DNA from: Patella vulgata
Taxonomy: Eukaryota > Mollusca > Gastropoda > Patellidae
DNA length: 64,000 bases
Direction: 5' to 3'
Assembly: GCF_932274485.2 (NCBI RefSeq)
Contig: NC_065879.2
Location: 47,850,936-47,914,935, forward strand
Shown here: in pieces, positions 10,678-21,093 of the stretch
How the letters are laid out: every line of letters starts with the position of its first letter
Position numbering within the stretch: the first letter of the stretch is position 1
Translations under genes and position numbers: made by a program
Notes under the pieces: model-generated
Seen by the model: the letters and a program-made list of their open reading frames with translations, nothing else
Database searches by the model: none
Told to the model about the DNA's origin: nothing

Positions 10678-10835
10678 CTAACAGGTTTTTTTTCTGTATT
10701 TTCGAATGACATGAAATCATGTGATGCTGGTTTGGCGGACATATTAAGATATTTTGCCAGGCAACGAAACATACGCCCACAGCAGCTAAATCATCCGAGC
10801 GGTCGACTAGGGTTTTTCGCATATTTATTCCTTTG
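10678..10835 (-). other. Candidate RFC4 5' untranslated exon and promoter-side region
   Basis: On the minus strand a good donor (CTGTTAG followed by GTAAGA at 10672-10677) closes a stretch that is richer in CpG than its surroundings. The next suitable acceptor is the one before the RFC4 start codon at 10088, so this could be a non-coding first exon. A 63-codon open frame across it (10631-10822) resembles nothing I know. The upper boundary is arbitrary. Confidence 0.33.
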
Positions 10836-10849
10836 TAGGTAATTGGGGG

Positions 10850-11715
10850 CCTTTACAAGACAGTTCCATACAGATCAGATTATAATTTTTGTCGTTTGAG
10901 GGTTCACAAGGTTTTACAAACTGAAACAAGAGCCTCAAGTTTGGAAGTAGTTTACAGAAATTGTTGAAATTTGACCGGCTTTTGTCATTCAAACGTTCAC
11001 AGGGTTCACAAAGTAAAACAAGGGCAATAACTCTAGAAATAATTGATGGAAATTGTTGAAATTCAATAGACCTCTGTTTCACAAATTTTAATGATGCATA
11101 TAAATTTAATACATATCGGATCATAACTTTCATCAATCGAGCATTAACAAGGTTGAACCATAGAAATATATACTGACTGTATATATTTCTATGGTTGAAC
11201 AAAGTGAAACAAGGGATATATCTCTAGAAGAATTATTGTAAATTGTTGAAATTCAATAGGCTTCGTGGATTCATATTAAATAATGCATATATAAATTTCA
11301 CAAAGATCGGATGATAATTTTTGGTGTTAGAACGTTCACAATGTTCAATAAATTGAAACAAGAGCCATAACTCTAGACGTAATAAACAGAAATTGCAGAA
11401 ATTCAATAGGCTTCTTCGTTTCACTAATTTAAATAATGCATATAAATTTCACAAAGATCGGATGATAACTTTTAGCATAATAGTGTTCACAAGGTTCAAC
11501 CAAGTGAAACAAGGGCCATAACTCTAGATGTAATAAACAGAAATTATTGAAATTAAATAGGCTTCTTCATCTCACTAATGTAAACCACATATATCAATTT
11601 TAAAACAATCGGATAATAACTTTTTGAGTTAGAGCGTTCACAAGAAATTGTGGATGACGGACGGACGGACACAACGGCAATATACGTCCACATTACCATG
11701 TGGGTGTATAAAAAT
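10850..11715 (+). mobile_element. Tandem-core element sharing the GGACGGACGG...GTGTATAAAAA tail
   Basis: Four to five imperfect copies of a 150-200-bp unit, marked by AGGGCCATAACTCTAGA, GAAATTCAATAGGCTTCTTC and AAATTTCACAAAGATCGGAT, end in GTTCACAAGAAATTGTGGA, a GGACGGACGGAC run and CATGTGGGTGTATAAAAA. The tail matches the tails at 1541-1681 and 9240-9315 although the tandem unit differs. No left inverted end was found. Confidence 0.55.
11158..11194. repeat. 16-bp perfect hairpin
   Basis: CCATAGAAATATATAC, a five-base loop, and its exact complement. It lies inside the tandem-core element. Confidence 0.8.
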
Positions 11716-11784
11716 GAAAAGAAATTTCGCATAGCAGTTGGGTTTAATCAAATCATATAATTATATGGTAAGGTTTCAACTTTA

Positions 11785-12716
11785 TTAGGCTTTCACCTTC
11801 AGTGAAAGACTATTGTTATTACTAAGATTAATATTATTATTATTTTTTTTTCTTTTCCGTTTTGCCTATTTCTCAGCAACTATAAGAGATAGAGGTCTGA
11901 AGTTTGATTTTCTCTCATGAAAGTGGGTAGTAGTTAGTGCTTAAATGTAAAACGAAATATGTGCGCATAGCGGAAAAGCGTCAAATCTTCAACGTGCACG
12001 AAAATTGAAAATTATAGTCAATTATTATTTGATTTTTATAAAAAAGACATAAAGGATTTTTCTGAAACTTCAGGAATATGAACTCGAAGGAAGAAACTAG
12101 TCATTAAAGTAAAAATGAAAATTTTCTATTCACCGGAAGTGGTAAAAAAAAGTGCCCAAACTTGGACAAAATTCAGAAAAATGGGTGCCTGTGCGGAAAA
12201 TGCGATGTATCAATTGTGTTCTTGTTGTTTAGTTAAAGTTTTATATTGTTTAATAGCCAATCGAATCGTCTATCAGATGGTACTTCAGCGACAAGTTTCT
12301 ATCAAAAAATAAAAAAGTTATGTGACTTTGAAAAGTAAGGTATTTTGCGATTTCGAGCAACTTTAGACGCATGTTTCTCGGAAACGCCCCTAAATTTTTT
12401 TTTAAAACTTCCTCAATCGAGAGAATAATGGGTACTCTGTTGTTTGAAACCCCTGTATCATTTTTTGAAATGTCAGGGGTAGCCGAAAAAAGAGATCGAA
12501 AATCGAAAACGTCGTATTTTCACGATTTGGAGCATTTTTAGAGGTCTATTTCTCGAAAAGTCAACATAATATTTTTTTGGAACTTTTTCTACAGAGAAGC
12601 CTATCAGTAGTGTTATATATAAAACCATTGTACAACAGTTCCAAATTTCAGGAGTAGAAGAACAAAGGGATCGAAAATTGAACACGACACCTTTCATTGT
12701 TAAGTGAAACATAAGG
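11785..12716 (-). mobile_element. Helitron/HINE-like element, single copy
   Basis: Read on the minus strand the right end is ACAATAGT, a hairpin (CTTTCAC, five-base loop, GTGAAAG), then CCTAA followed by T. A 3' hairpin just before CTRR-T is the hallmark of rolling-circle elements. An (AAT)n run precedes the hairpin, and before it comes TAGTTGCTGAGAAATAGGC, which parallels CAGTTGCTGAGATCTACTC in the 1.9-kb array units. The body has several TTTCTCGGAAACG-like phrases. No Rep/helicase coding sequence is present. The left end is only approximate. Confidence 0.5.
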
Positions 12717-12719
12717 TGG

Positions 12720-13070
12720 GATACAATCTGTACGTTTTGTCACCGTATAGAGCCTGTTCAAGAGTGCTTTTATCAGTGATCATATTTGAACTGAAATTAT
12801 TTCAACTATGAATGTTTTCTTCTATCCAACATATGGGTTTAGTGAACTTGTAACAGAAATAGTTGATTGCTGTGTGTAATAATTAGTCTTTGAATTAATT
12901 TTGTTGCCTCTTTGTCAAAATTATCTTATACCGGTAATCATCTGGACAGAAATCGACGGCTCGCGCTGTTTATAAGAAAGTCAAATTTGTGAAACTGTTG
13001 CAGTAGTATCTGACAATATTATAGAATATTGCACCTATAATAAAAGGCATGACGTTGTTTGAGCATGGAC
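12720..13070. other. No recognisable feature
   Basis: AT-rich sequence with no exon or transposon end that I can support on either strand. Confidence 0.45.
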
Positions 13071-13074
13071 TCTA

Positions 13075-13265
13075 TCTGTAATTAATATTATATTTTTATT
13101 AGTGACGTCAAATCTTTAACGTGCACGAAACCAGAAAATTGGCGATATTTCATTGACATGAAGGCGATTCCGAAGTCCCGTGTACACATTGGTGTGACCG
13201 TAAAAGATCCCTTGGCGGTTGGAATTCTATATAAAAGAAGACTAGCGCAGCGGTACGAGCATGTT
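13075..13265 (+). repeat. Interspersed repeat, copy 1
   Basis: Shares with 14,115-14,365 the phrases GACGTCAAATCTTTAACGTG, CACGAAACCAGAAAATTGG and GTAAAAGATCCCTTGG. The first phrase also occurs degenerately at about 11,973. A SINE-like origin is possible, but no promoter boxes or tail were identified. Confidence 0.6.
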
Positions 13266-13351
13266 TTGAGGTCTTTTTCTCAAAAGGGCAATCTAATATT
13301 TTTTGGGGATCTCCTTCTATAGAGAGATTAATTGATATATATGTGTATGAA
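13266..13351 (+). repeat. Fragment related to the HINE-like body, ending in (GA)n
   Basis: TTTTTCTCAAAAGGGCAATC through CCTTCTATAGAGAGATT resembles 12,540-12,600 of the HINE-like element. It runs into the GA-rich tail of the next SINE. Confidence 0.4.
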
Positions 13352-13625
13352 GAGAGAGAGAGAGAGGGAGAGAGAGGAATGGGGTTTAAAGTCCACTCGA
13401 CACAAACTAGGTCATTAGGTCATTTCGGGACTAACATATCGTTTATTTCTTTTTTATTTCAATTATTCGCTTGCGCATAGGGGTCTTTAGCAGTGGGAGG
13501 AAACCGGAGGACCGGGAGAAAACCCACTAGGTTGGACAGGCGACCCTACTCCTTGTCACGTACAACCGGGGAATCGAAACGCCGCCAGTTGATTCAATGA
13601 CAGACCGTATGATACAGCACAGTTC
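13352..13625 (-). mobile_element. tRNA-derived SINE, nearly full length
   Basis: On the minus strand the order is tRNA-like head (5' truncated, B-box-like TTCGATTCCCCGG present), a conserved core including GGTTTTCTCCCGGTCCTCCG and TTTCCTCCCACTGCTAAAGA, then a (TC)n tail seen here as GAGAGA. The arrangement and core resemble the V-SINE-type families described in molluscs, though I cannot confirm the subfamily. No clear target duplication is visible. Confidence 0.72.
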
Positions 13626-13639
13626 CAAAGGCACCATGC

Positions 13640-14114
13640 AAATTCCATCCATCATAATGTATCTATATAAGAGACATTTATTCCTACTGGCGGTTTACAA
13701 ATATTGTATGAAGAAATTCAAATCATAAGAACATAAACCCGACTAATACACAGTATCATATTGATTATAAAAGTACAATGTATATATTGGTTACACTATA
13801 TATGTCACAAAACAACAATCATTAGATAATAATAATTATTTACTAATTATATAAATCATTTTAAGAGGTAGGAGTTATCCATTGTTTAATTTAACAGTTA
13901 TATAATTACCCTGGTTAGAAAGGTACGAACAATTAAGGTATTTAAACAAATGATTACGAAAGAACATAACACTATAGACTTCTATGATAAGACATATAAT
14001 ACATGTTTAATATATATAAGTGACAATGTCCTACGCTAACAAATAATGAAATATGATAGTATCTGTAAATATAAAAAAACAAAGTAGTCGCGAACATCCT
14101 GGCTCTTGACTGCT
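13640..14114. other. No recognisable feature
   Basis: AT-rich (about 70 percent or more by eye) sequence with no supported element. Confidence 0.45.
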
Positions 14115-14365
14115 TCAGTTGTTTGATCCTGGACTCTGTCTGTAATTAATAGTAAACTTTTACATGTTAGTGACGTCAAATCTTTAACGTGCACGAAACC
14201 AGAAAATTGGCGATATTTAATTTTTGAACCAGTTACATATTTCAGTAGCTGACATGAACGCGATTCCGAAGTCCTGCATACACATAGGTGTGACTGTAAA
14301 AGATCCCTTGGCAGTTGGAATTGTATATAAGAGTAGGCTAGCGCCGCTGTACGTTCGAAACATTC
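14115..14365 (+). repeat. Interspersed repeat, copy 2
   Basis: Second copy of the repeat at 13,075-13,265, longer by an insert near 14,215-14,245 and otherwise closely similar through GTATATAAGAGTAGGCTAGC. The 122-codon minus-strand frame (14,036-14,404) is a shadow of it. Confidence 0.6.
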
Positions 14366-14454
14366 CTCATGGTCCATTCCGAGCAGAATGGTGTTAAACC
14401 CCATTTCATTTTACTTTGATATTAATGTCTATTGCGACATTGCTTTTCGTCTAT

Positions 14455-14785
14455 TTCGCGAAACTGTTCTTTTAACATTTCGAGTAGTTCAACTTTATTT
14501 TGCGATTCCCTTCTATCGTAATGCGCATGCAAAGAACATGTCAATATCTGAGTTATGCAACTGTGTGTTTTTATTTGGGGGGTGGGTGAGTGTGTGTTTG
14601 TTTAGGGGGTGAGAGGATTGCCGGCGTCTGTTCGATTCTACCGATCTAGGATTATCATGATGTGAATTGTTCAACTCTATTTTTCAATTCCCTTCTCTAT
14701 CGTAATGCGCATGCAAAGAACGTGTCAATATCTGAGTTATGCATATTTGTGTTTTTAATTGGGGGGTGCGGGAGTGGTGGGGATA
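14455..14785 (+). repeat. Two-copy tandem duplication (~200-bp step)
   Basis: CGTAATGCGCATGCAAAGAA, GTCAATATCTGAGTTATGCA and a G-run of six or more occur at 14,517-14,590 and again at 14,699-14,768. There is no coding content. 14,786-15,144 holds nothing I can name. Confidence 0.7.
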
Positions 14786-15148
14786 GTCTTTTGTCATGCA
14801 TCTGTCGATCGTGTGACGCCTTGGCACGGTGAAAGCCTTTAGTCTTGCAAGCAAGTCTAATTTCAATTGGTTTTATATGTTAAGCTATATACACTCGTAC
14901 AGTATAACTGCCAATCCTTTAAATACCATGTGAACGTACAGCTATAAGGGGGGTGAAACATCCAAATGCACAATCAATCAAACTACTAGTTCCACATGAT
15001 AAAGTTGACTTTAATCAGCAAACAATCATTAAAATCCACATGGTTATATACTGTAACAACTTTAGACATAGTGGTTGTAAAGTTGAGATATATCGGTGTG
15101 TCTGTGTGTGATTTCTGAAATATATATACAAATATAACCCATTCTTAA

Positions 15149-15537
15149 ACATACATTATGCAAGAGCTAAATCTGCCTATTGCAGGTCTTTCTTTAGGCC
15201 TGAAATGTTATATAAACTATTAATTACACATTTATTAAAAAAACAAGACCATAATTAACTCTCGATGGCATCGGATACTCGAGATTTTAACTAGATTAAA
15301 ACGGTTCGCCATTTAAAAATTTAATTTAAAAATGGGAAAGCGAGGCCAAGTCCCAATTATACCAGTGCCCTGGTTACCACTGTACACACATCTTGTCAAA
15401 ACTACAAACAATGATAACTTGGCTGAGAATGAAGTAATTTGAATGAAATTTTCAATATTTTCTTTTTATATCATCTATTTTTGAATTATTATAGCAAGAA
15501 TGACCAACTCTTTATTAAACTCTTAACTAATGTATCT
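15149..15537 (+). mobile_element. TTAA-target MITE, copy 2 (389 bp, diverged)
   Basis: TTAA at 15,145-15,148 and 15,538-15,541 flanks ends ACATACATTATG and TAATGTATCT. The interior shows TCTTTCTTTAGGCCTGAAAT as in copy 1, with many changes elsewhere, so this is an older insertion. Confidence 0.65.
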
Positions 15538-15541
15538 TTAA

Positions 15542-15879
15542 TAGAATTAAACCAACTGGTATTAAACTGATGTGCAACAAGTATTCAATCATCACGTGGA
15601 AATCTTGACAGAGTTTGTGTACAATTTTACATGTATGAAACAAACATATTCATAGTTATAGCTACATATATGGATTAAACATTTTTAGGAATATAATAAA
15701 CATAAAATTATCCTTACAGACACGTTTTGTCCTCCCAAATTCTATATAAAAACACAGCAAAAGTAATTCACTTGACCACCATCAAACTTTACATTCTTAA
15801 CAAGTGGAATAACTCTAATTTACGAATTTTGCAAAGTCTGCATGTTAGGTTCTTAAAGATTTAATGGTATATATGGACT
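15542..15879. other. No recognisable feature
   Basis: AT-rich sequence; no element or exon supported. Confidence 0.4.
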
Positions 15880-16437
15880 AAAAACATATTCAAACTAATT
15901 AATTTGTCATAATTTTGCTTCAAATCCTTCTCAAACATTGTAATTGCGAAGGAATGCCCTGCTATAAAAATTCGATCAAACCAGGTCATGTTTACGTCAC
16001 ATGACTTACCTCTCTTGGAAGTCAGAGGAGAATTCATTGCACACATAAGACGATTTTGTCTTTAATCGCTTACTATTTATTACAAATATCGAATCCTAAT
16101 TAAATTCTCGGATTATCCACTACACGTGTCTTTTTCCGTCATTTTTTATCTCAGAAAGTGTTGTACGTCTAACTCTTCATAAAGTTTATCAACTTGTACA
16201 TCAAGCGCTCAATGTTCACGTGTGACCTTTGACATCACACATGCAGAAATTCCCAATCGCCGGGCTATCGATTAGGGGAACCCTTACATTTTTGTCCTGT
16301 ATACGCTCCATGAGTGTTTTTCGGGGAATCCAGTATTTTTCTATTAAGATTGGATATGTATAGTTTCCATACATACCAAAATTGCCATACTTTTATTGGA
16401 AATAATCTTTATGTGTAATCTTTAAATGCAATTATCA
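15880..16437 (+). repeat. Interspersed repeat, third copy (empty site for the Tc1 relic)
   Basis: 15,990-16,420 matches the repeat at about 2280-3440 without the Tc1/mariner relic. 15,885-15,975 matches 2180-2265 in reverse complement, so a part was inverted in one copy. The left half of this copy thus has a foldback order relative to the first. Confidence 0.55.
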
Positions 16438-16450
16438 ATTAAAGGGAAGC

Positions 16451-16681
16451 GAGAGAGAGAGAGAGAGAGAGAAATGGGGTTTAACCTCCACTCGACAGAA
16501 AACTAGGTCATTTCGGTACTAACATATGGTTTAATTTTATTTCAATAAACCCACAAAGTTGGACAGGCGACCCTACTCCTTGTCACGTACAACCGGGGAT
16601 TCGAAACCACGCCAGTTGACTCAATGACAGGCCTCATGATACAGTGTGCATGTGCTAACCATTCAGCCATCCAACCCTCCC
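16451..16681 (-). mobile_element. tRNA-derived SINE with perfect 13-bp target duplication
   Basis: The flanks ATTAAAGGGAAGC (16,438-16,450 and 16,682-16,694) are identical, as expected for LINE-driven retroposition. On the minus strand the head with A-box-like GGATGGCTGAATGG and a B-box-like TTCGAATCCCCGG is complete, and the (TC)n tail is seen as GAGAGA on plus. The central core between TTTCAAT and AAACCCAC is missing compared with 13,352-13,625, so it is an internally deleted subtype. It looks young. Confidence 0.85.
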
Positions 16682-16710
16682 ATTAAAGGGAAGCAAATCT
16701 GCTTATCATA

Positions 16711-17170
16711 ATTGGAGGCAGACCACCATTAATTTCCCCATTGACTTCAATGTTAATTCTGGCCTCTTTGCCCACCTCCAACTTTCCCCCAAATTTTCGT
16801 TGGGCTGAATGCTTTTCACTACAGACAGAGGAACAAATGGTCATGTCTTTGCACTAAAATTTGTATGAGGTTGACCACCAAAATTTTGAGATACAAACTT
16901 GAAGAAGCATACTAAAAACATGTAGCTAGTTGCCGTACATGTCGCCGTAGCCAACCTGATAACCCTTTTATCCTTCCGCCTCAAAATCATGAATATTTAC
17001 CAAAACCTGGCAGAAAATGTTTATTCAAACCCTCTTCGTCCATTCTAGACCAAAAAATGGGCATGCAAAAGGGGAGAAAAGAGAGAGAGAGAGAGAGAAT
17101 TGCTATAAATAGACGAACTACAATTCGATGGTACCGAGATGGTGAAATGTAATGGTGGTCTGCCTCCAAT
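16711..17170. mobile_element. 460-bp MITE with ~21-bp perfect terminal inverted repeats
   Basis: The left end starts ATTGGAGGCAGACCACCATT and the right end is its exact complement. The flanks allow a TA duplication (16,709-16,710 and 17,171-17,172), as in Tc1/mariner-type elements; an AATT duplication is also possible because the terminal bases are palindromic. It contains a (GA)n tract and no coding capacity. Confidence 0.75.
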
Positions 17171-17172
17171 TA

Positions 17173-17559
17173 ACATGTCTAATTTAGAATCTACATACAG
17201 TACAGTTTGGGGTCAGTGTAATTGGAAATTAACGAATTTATTGGCCAGTAACTTTTACTCTGGAGCAAGACGGAAGACATCAGTAGTGGAACTATTTCTA
17301 CGTGTTACATGCTAATCAAATTGACGAAGCACATCAAAGAAAAACAATTAAATTGTTGATGTAATAAAGATGAATATTTGCTAATATGTACTTCTGTAGA
17401 GCACATCTAGTAACGAAGACATTGTTAAGTTATGTATATACTCACCTATAGTATAAATTATTTGTCTCTTTGTATTGTGATTTAATAATAAATAACATAT
17501 TGTCTGCATTTCATTTTTAAAATGAATAAGTCAAGCCTTATAATATGATTTAATAATTG
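17173..17559. other. Unassigned sequence
   Basis: AT-rich and without a supported feature apart from the short phrase at about 17,328 shared with 10,417. Confidence 0.35.
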
Positions 17560-17765
17560 GTCCGAGTGGTCCTTTGGGTTGGTCCGAGTAGCAAAGATAA
17601 ATATTTGTCCGAGTGGTCTTACAATATAAATTAATTGGTCCGAATGGTCTTTTTGTTTGGTCCTAGTAGTCTTTTGGGTTGGTCTGAGTGATCCCTCTTT
17701 TGGTCTGACTCAGTGACTGGTCTGTTTTTTGGCCAGAGTGGTCACTGTCTGAGTGGTCTGCATAC
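17560..17765 (+). repeat. GGTCYGAGTGGTC minisatellite, plus orientation
   Basis: Irregular repetition of GGTCCGAGTGGTC, GGTCCGAATGGTC and GGTCTGAGTG with TTTTGTTT or TTTGGGTT spacers. It is the same motif as 10,150-10,245 on the other strand. 17,766-17,951 to its right has no feature I can name. Confidence 0.65.
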
Positions 17766-17974
17766 CGATGAAAGACTTGAGAGGTCATTTTCTTGTACTT
17801 GTACACCACATTTGCCAAAGCGCAAATCCCTACAGAACATGTATTCCGCAACGCACCCTATGTTTAAGTGTGGTTTTATTTAGCTCAAAATATAGTATAT
17901 ACATGCTTTGTAGTTTGTCAACTTTGTGGGGTTTAATTTTAGACAGGGTATTTACCGGATTAGTTCAGCTCTGA

Positions 17975-18870
17975 ACGTAGGTCTCATTACACTCGGCCTG
18001 TACGTTCAGGGACTGTCCTATTGAATCCTGGGCGAAACTGAAATTGCTTCCCAGTCAAATTTACTTGGCAACTTTTTACTGCTAAATGGTCGTGTGTCAG
18101 TCCCTGTGAACGCCTGAACAATATAAATGAACATCTTAGTGAGAAAATAAGACCTTGCTTACCTCGCTAGAACCAGTATGAGCGACACAACACGCTGTTA
18201 AAAAAAATTGAAATCTTTGAAAGAATTTGATTGTAAATTATTGTAATTTGCTAGGCAAAGCAATAAGTTGAGAATCTTCAGTCATTTATTGCTTTGCCTA
18301 GCAAATTACAATAATTTACTATCAAATTCTTTCAAAGATTTCAATTTTTTTCTCCCAGACTTACCTAAATTTCGTTTCATCTAATATGGCTGAGTTCATA
18401 AATTTGTGCGTTCCCTGTTCAATGAAGTCCGCCAAGTCGGTTAGAAAACGGAGACGTATTTTTTAACAGCGTGTTGTGTTGCTCATACTGGTTCTAGCGA
18501 GGTAAGCAAGTAGGGGCCCCCCCAAAAGAGTCATGATAAGCTTTTCTTTCGTGATAGCACTAGCAGGATGTTGGGTTACTTAAAATGCAAAAAATCACAT
18601 CACAACGCTTCATTTTCAGGACTTTGTCCCTCAATTGTCAGACCCCCCCCCCCCCACTTCGGTAATCACTCCGCAGTCTCTGAGCAAGGTCTTATTTACT
18701 CACTAAGATGTTCATTTATATTGTTCAGGCGTTCACAGGGACTGACACATCACCGTTGAGCAGTAAAAAGTTGCCCAGTAAAATTGACTGGGAAGCGATT
18801 TCAGTTTCGCCAAGGATTCAATAGGACAGTCCTTGAACGTACAGGCCGAGTGTAATGAGAACTACTGTCT
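17975..18870. repeat. Nested foldback: three pairs of inverted arms
   Basis: Outer arms 17,975-18,164 and about 18,687-18,862, middle arms about 18,162-18,200 and 18,461-18,512, and inner arms 18,201-18,266 and 18,286-18,351. The left arms are contiguous; the right arms are separated by about 110 and 170 bp of unpaired sequence. The middle arm contains CTAGCGAGGTAAGC, which looks like a splice donor in plus orientation at 18,495-18,508. Confidence 0.8.
18201..18351. repeat. 66-bp near-perfect hairpin, 19-bp loop
   Basis: 18,201-18,266 pairs with 18,286-18,351 with one mismatch by eye. The arm includes TTGCTAGGCAAAGCAATAA. An RNA crossing this would form a long double strand. Confidence 0.85.
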
Positions 18871-20458
18871 GAACCATCGTAAATTTTAATCGGATTTCTT
18901 CGATTATGATCGAACTACTTCAACATGCATTATGCAAGAGCAAAATCTGCTTATTACAAGTCTTTCTTTTGGCCTGAAATGTTATCTGAATTATCAATTA
19001 GACATTAATTAACTTATCCAGACCATAATAAACTCTCGATGTCAAGGCTATCCTTCGATGTTGGCTGGATTAGATTCCTATATGCCGCTAACGGCTGTTG
19101 ATAATTAAATCATAAAAAGTGGATAATAGAGACTATGCTATTTATATTAATAATTTTAGTAATGATGACCAAGACTATGCCAAAATTTCACCCGCTTTTT
19201 TCTCAGCTCATAGTGGATCAATTTGACTGAAATTTTCAGCAAATTACCTTTACACTATCTAGTTTTTAACTATTATAGCGAGAACTGCCATCTCGTTATC
19301 TTATCTCCCATAATGTATCTTTAACTGTGGTTATTATAAACTTACATGTGTGTTTGAAATAACTCCCGTTAATTAAAATCCATTGCACAATTTAATATCC
19401 CAACGAATAAAAAAGTTCTCTCTTGAAAAAATTGAATTCCCACAAACTTTTGACATGGAGAAATACCAAAATGGAAGCCAATACGTCACTCTTCGGGAGA
19501 GATCATTTCGTACAAAGGGGTTACAACATGTCACAGTTTGCGGTACTTTTACGACAATTCAAGTTTTGTGTAATCCCGGCTCCGCTCGGTATTGAGTTTG
19601 GGCGTTCACACACATAACTGCCCGTATTCCTTTATTTTGTTACTATCTTTAACATTCTAGTAAAATCTCTCCAAAGTTTATAGCTTTTACCTTTTGAAAT
19701 ATTTTGTTTTAATCATATTTTTGATTAGGGTCGGGTGAATGAATTTTCTTTTGAACACAAATACAACACAAAAACAATGACATTCGTTTTACGGGTCTTA
19801 AATTTTACCCATGAATATCTTTAATCTGATATATAACATGATATATATAACATGTACAGGGTATTTAAAATTATGGGGCTATAGTATATGCATGTTCCTG
19901 GAGCAACGACTATGAGTTTTACAACATCTGATAAGATGTAGGCTACGTAGTTAAAGCGAGATTAAGCCTTCTATAGAAGGTGGGGGCTATGGTGTGATTT
20001 AAGTATTATTTACAATAAATTAAAAAAAAAATAATTGATGAATATATTTTCATATTCATGAACATTAAATATTTGCACTATATTACAATACGGTCAAAAC
20101 TGTCTTCAGTTGATATTTTTCATTGCCCAAACTCAAACGATCGAAATGAAGACGCTTTGTTTTGATTGCAACACGTGGTTGTCAAAATCTCTGTCATACT
20201 CATCAACAGATTCAATTCAATGGTTTCGTCCAACACGGGAGGAAAGCCATGTTGTCTTGAACTCAGTCAAAATACAAGTAAATATGTCAATTTTTTCAAG
20301 AGAGAACTTTTTTATTCGTTGGGATATTAAATTGTGCAGTGGATTTTATTTAACGGGAGTTGATTTCAAACACACAGGTAAGTTTACAATAACCAAAGAT
20401 AAGTAGTCTGATCATAATCGAAGAAATCCGTTTAAAATTTACGATGGTTCAGACAGTA
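18863..20458. repeat. Inverted-repeat module inside the MULE-like element
   Basis: The outer arms start CTACTGTCTGAACCATCG at the left and end with its complement at 20,458, about 50 bp. A second pair, about 19,325-19,440 and 20,280-20,400, matches at about 90 percent. The left arm is interrupted by the TTAA MITE, which the right arm lacks. The centre (19,440-20,280) has no recognised coding sequence; its 60-98-codon frames match nothing I know. Confidence 0.75.
18923..19320 (+). mobile_element. TTAA-target MITE, copy 3 (398 bp)
   Basis: Nearly identical to 4264-4661. The right flank is TTAA (19,321-19,324) and the left has decayed to TTCA (18,919-18,922). The partner arm around 20,400 carries the empty site (TTAT), so the insertion came after the palindrome formed. 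Confidence 0.75.
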
Positions 20459-20662
20459 GCGTGTGCCAACCGAAAAAGGGACGTAACTCTTTTTTCTTAA
20501 TTGGCTGTCACAAATATGGCGCTATTTTTTCGCGAAAAGCTAGCCTTGCATTACGGCCTCGTGTTGGTTACCTGCAATCGATACCGGTTCCATTCAACCG
20601 AAAACAGTTAGTTAAGAGGTCAAGGTTGCTCCGCATGCAAAATTTATCACTCGTAGCAAGGT
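20457..20662 (+). other. Candidate 5' exon of a gene fragment inside the MULE-like element
   Basis: CpG-richer than its surroundings and open in one frame from 20,461, ending TCGTAGCAAG before a good donor GTAAGA (20,663). It may be a non-coding first exon joined to 21,092. The encoded peptide (starting MCQPKKGRNSFFL) is not recognised. The first bases repeat in inverted form at 22,135-22,155, so the left limit may be a transposon border. Confidence 0.3.
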
Positions 20663-21093
20663 AAGAATATTTTTTTTCTCCGATTGAAAAGTTTGAAATT
20701 TTGTAACTTTTTTCGTGGAAGATGCGGAGCGAAAAAAAACCTGCTCAAATATGGATTAAATATCCCTTTATAAGATCCATCTTCATTTATTTCCATAAGT
20801 GGACGTGAACATTGGTAAAATTCAATTTTTCTCCATGTGACCGAAATTCTGTCGGCCATATTGTAATGGCGGGGGCGTGTCAAATGTACCGTTAGACACC
20901 CGTTAATTACACACGTGCTAATAATGAGTGATCATAGGAAGAATTTTAACTTTCTAAGACTGTGCAGTTGATTTTTTTACGAAAACAAACATAGCTCAGA
21001 ATTGTATGGTATAATAAAGCCCAATAAAAAAAAGAAATAAGGAGTACTTTTCTATAATTTTATTTTTAGGGTTTTTTTTTTAATTATTGAGAA

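Noticed and set aside
234-16681. tRNA-like heads as real tRNA genes
   Set aside because: They lack a cloverleaf with intact acceptor stem and are joined to SINE core and (GA/TC)n tail.
18160-18200. CTTACCTCG-containing arm as a U1-like snRNA
   Set aside because: Only the first few bases resemble U1; the rest does not, and the sequence is the arm of a palindrome.
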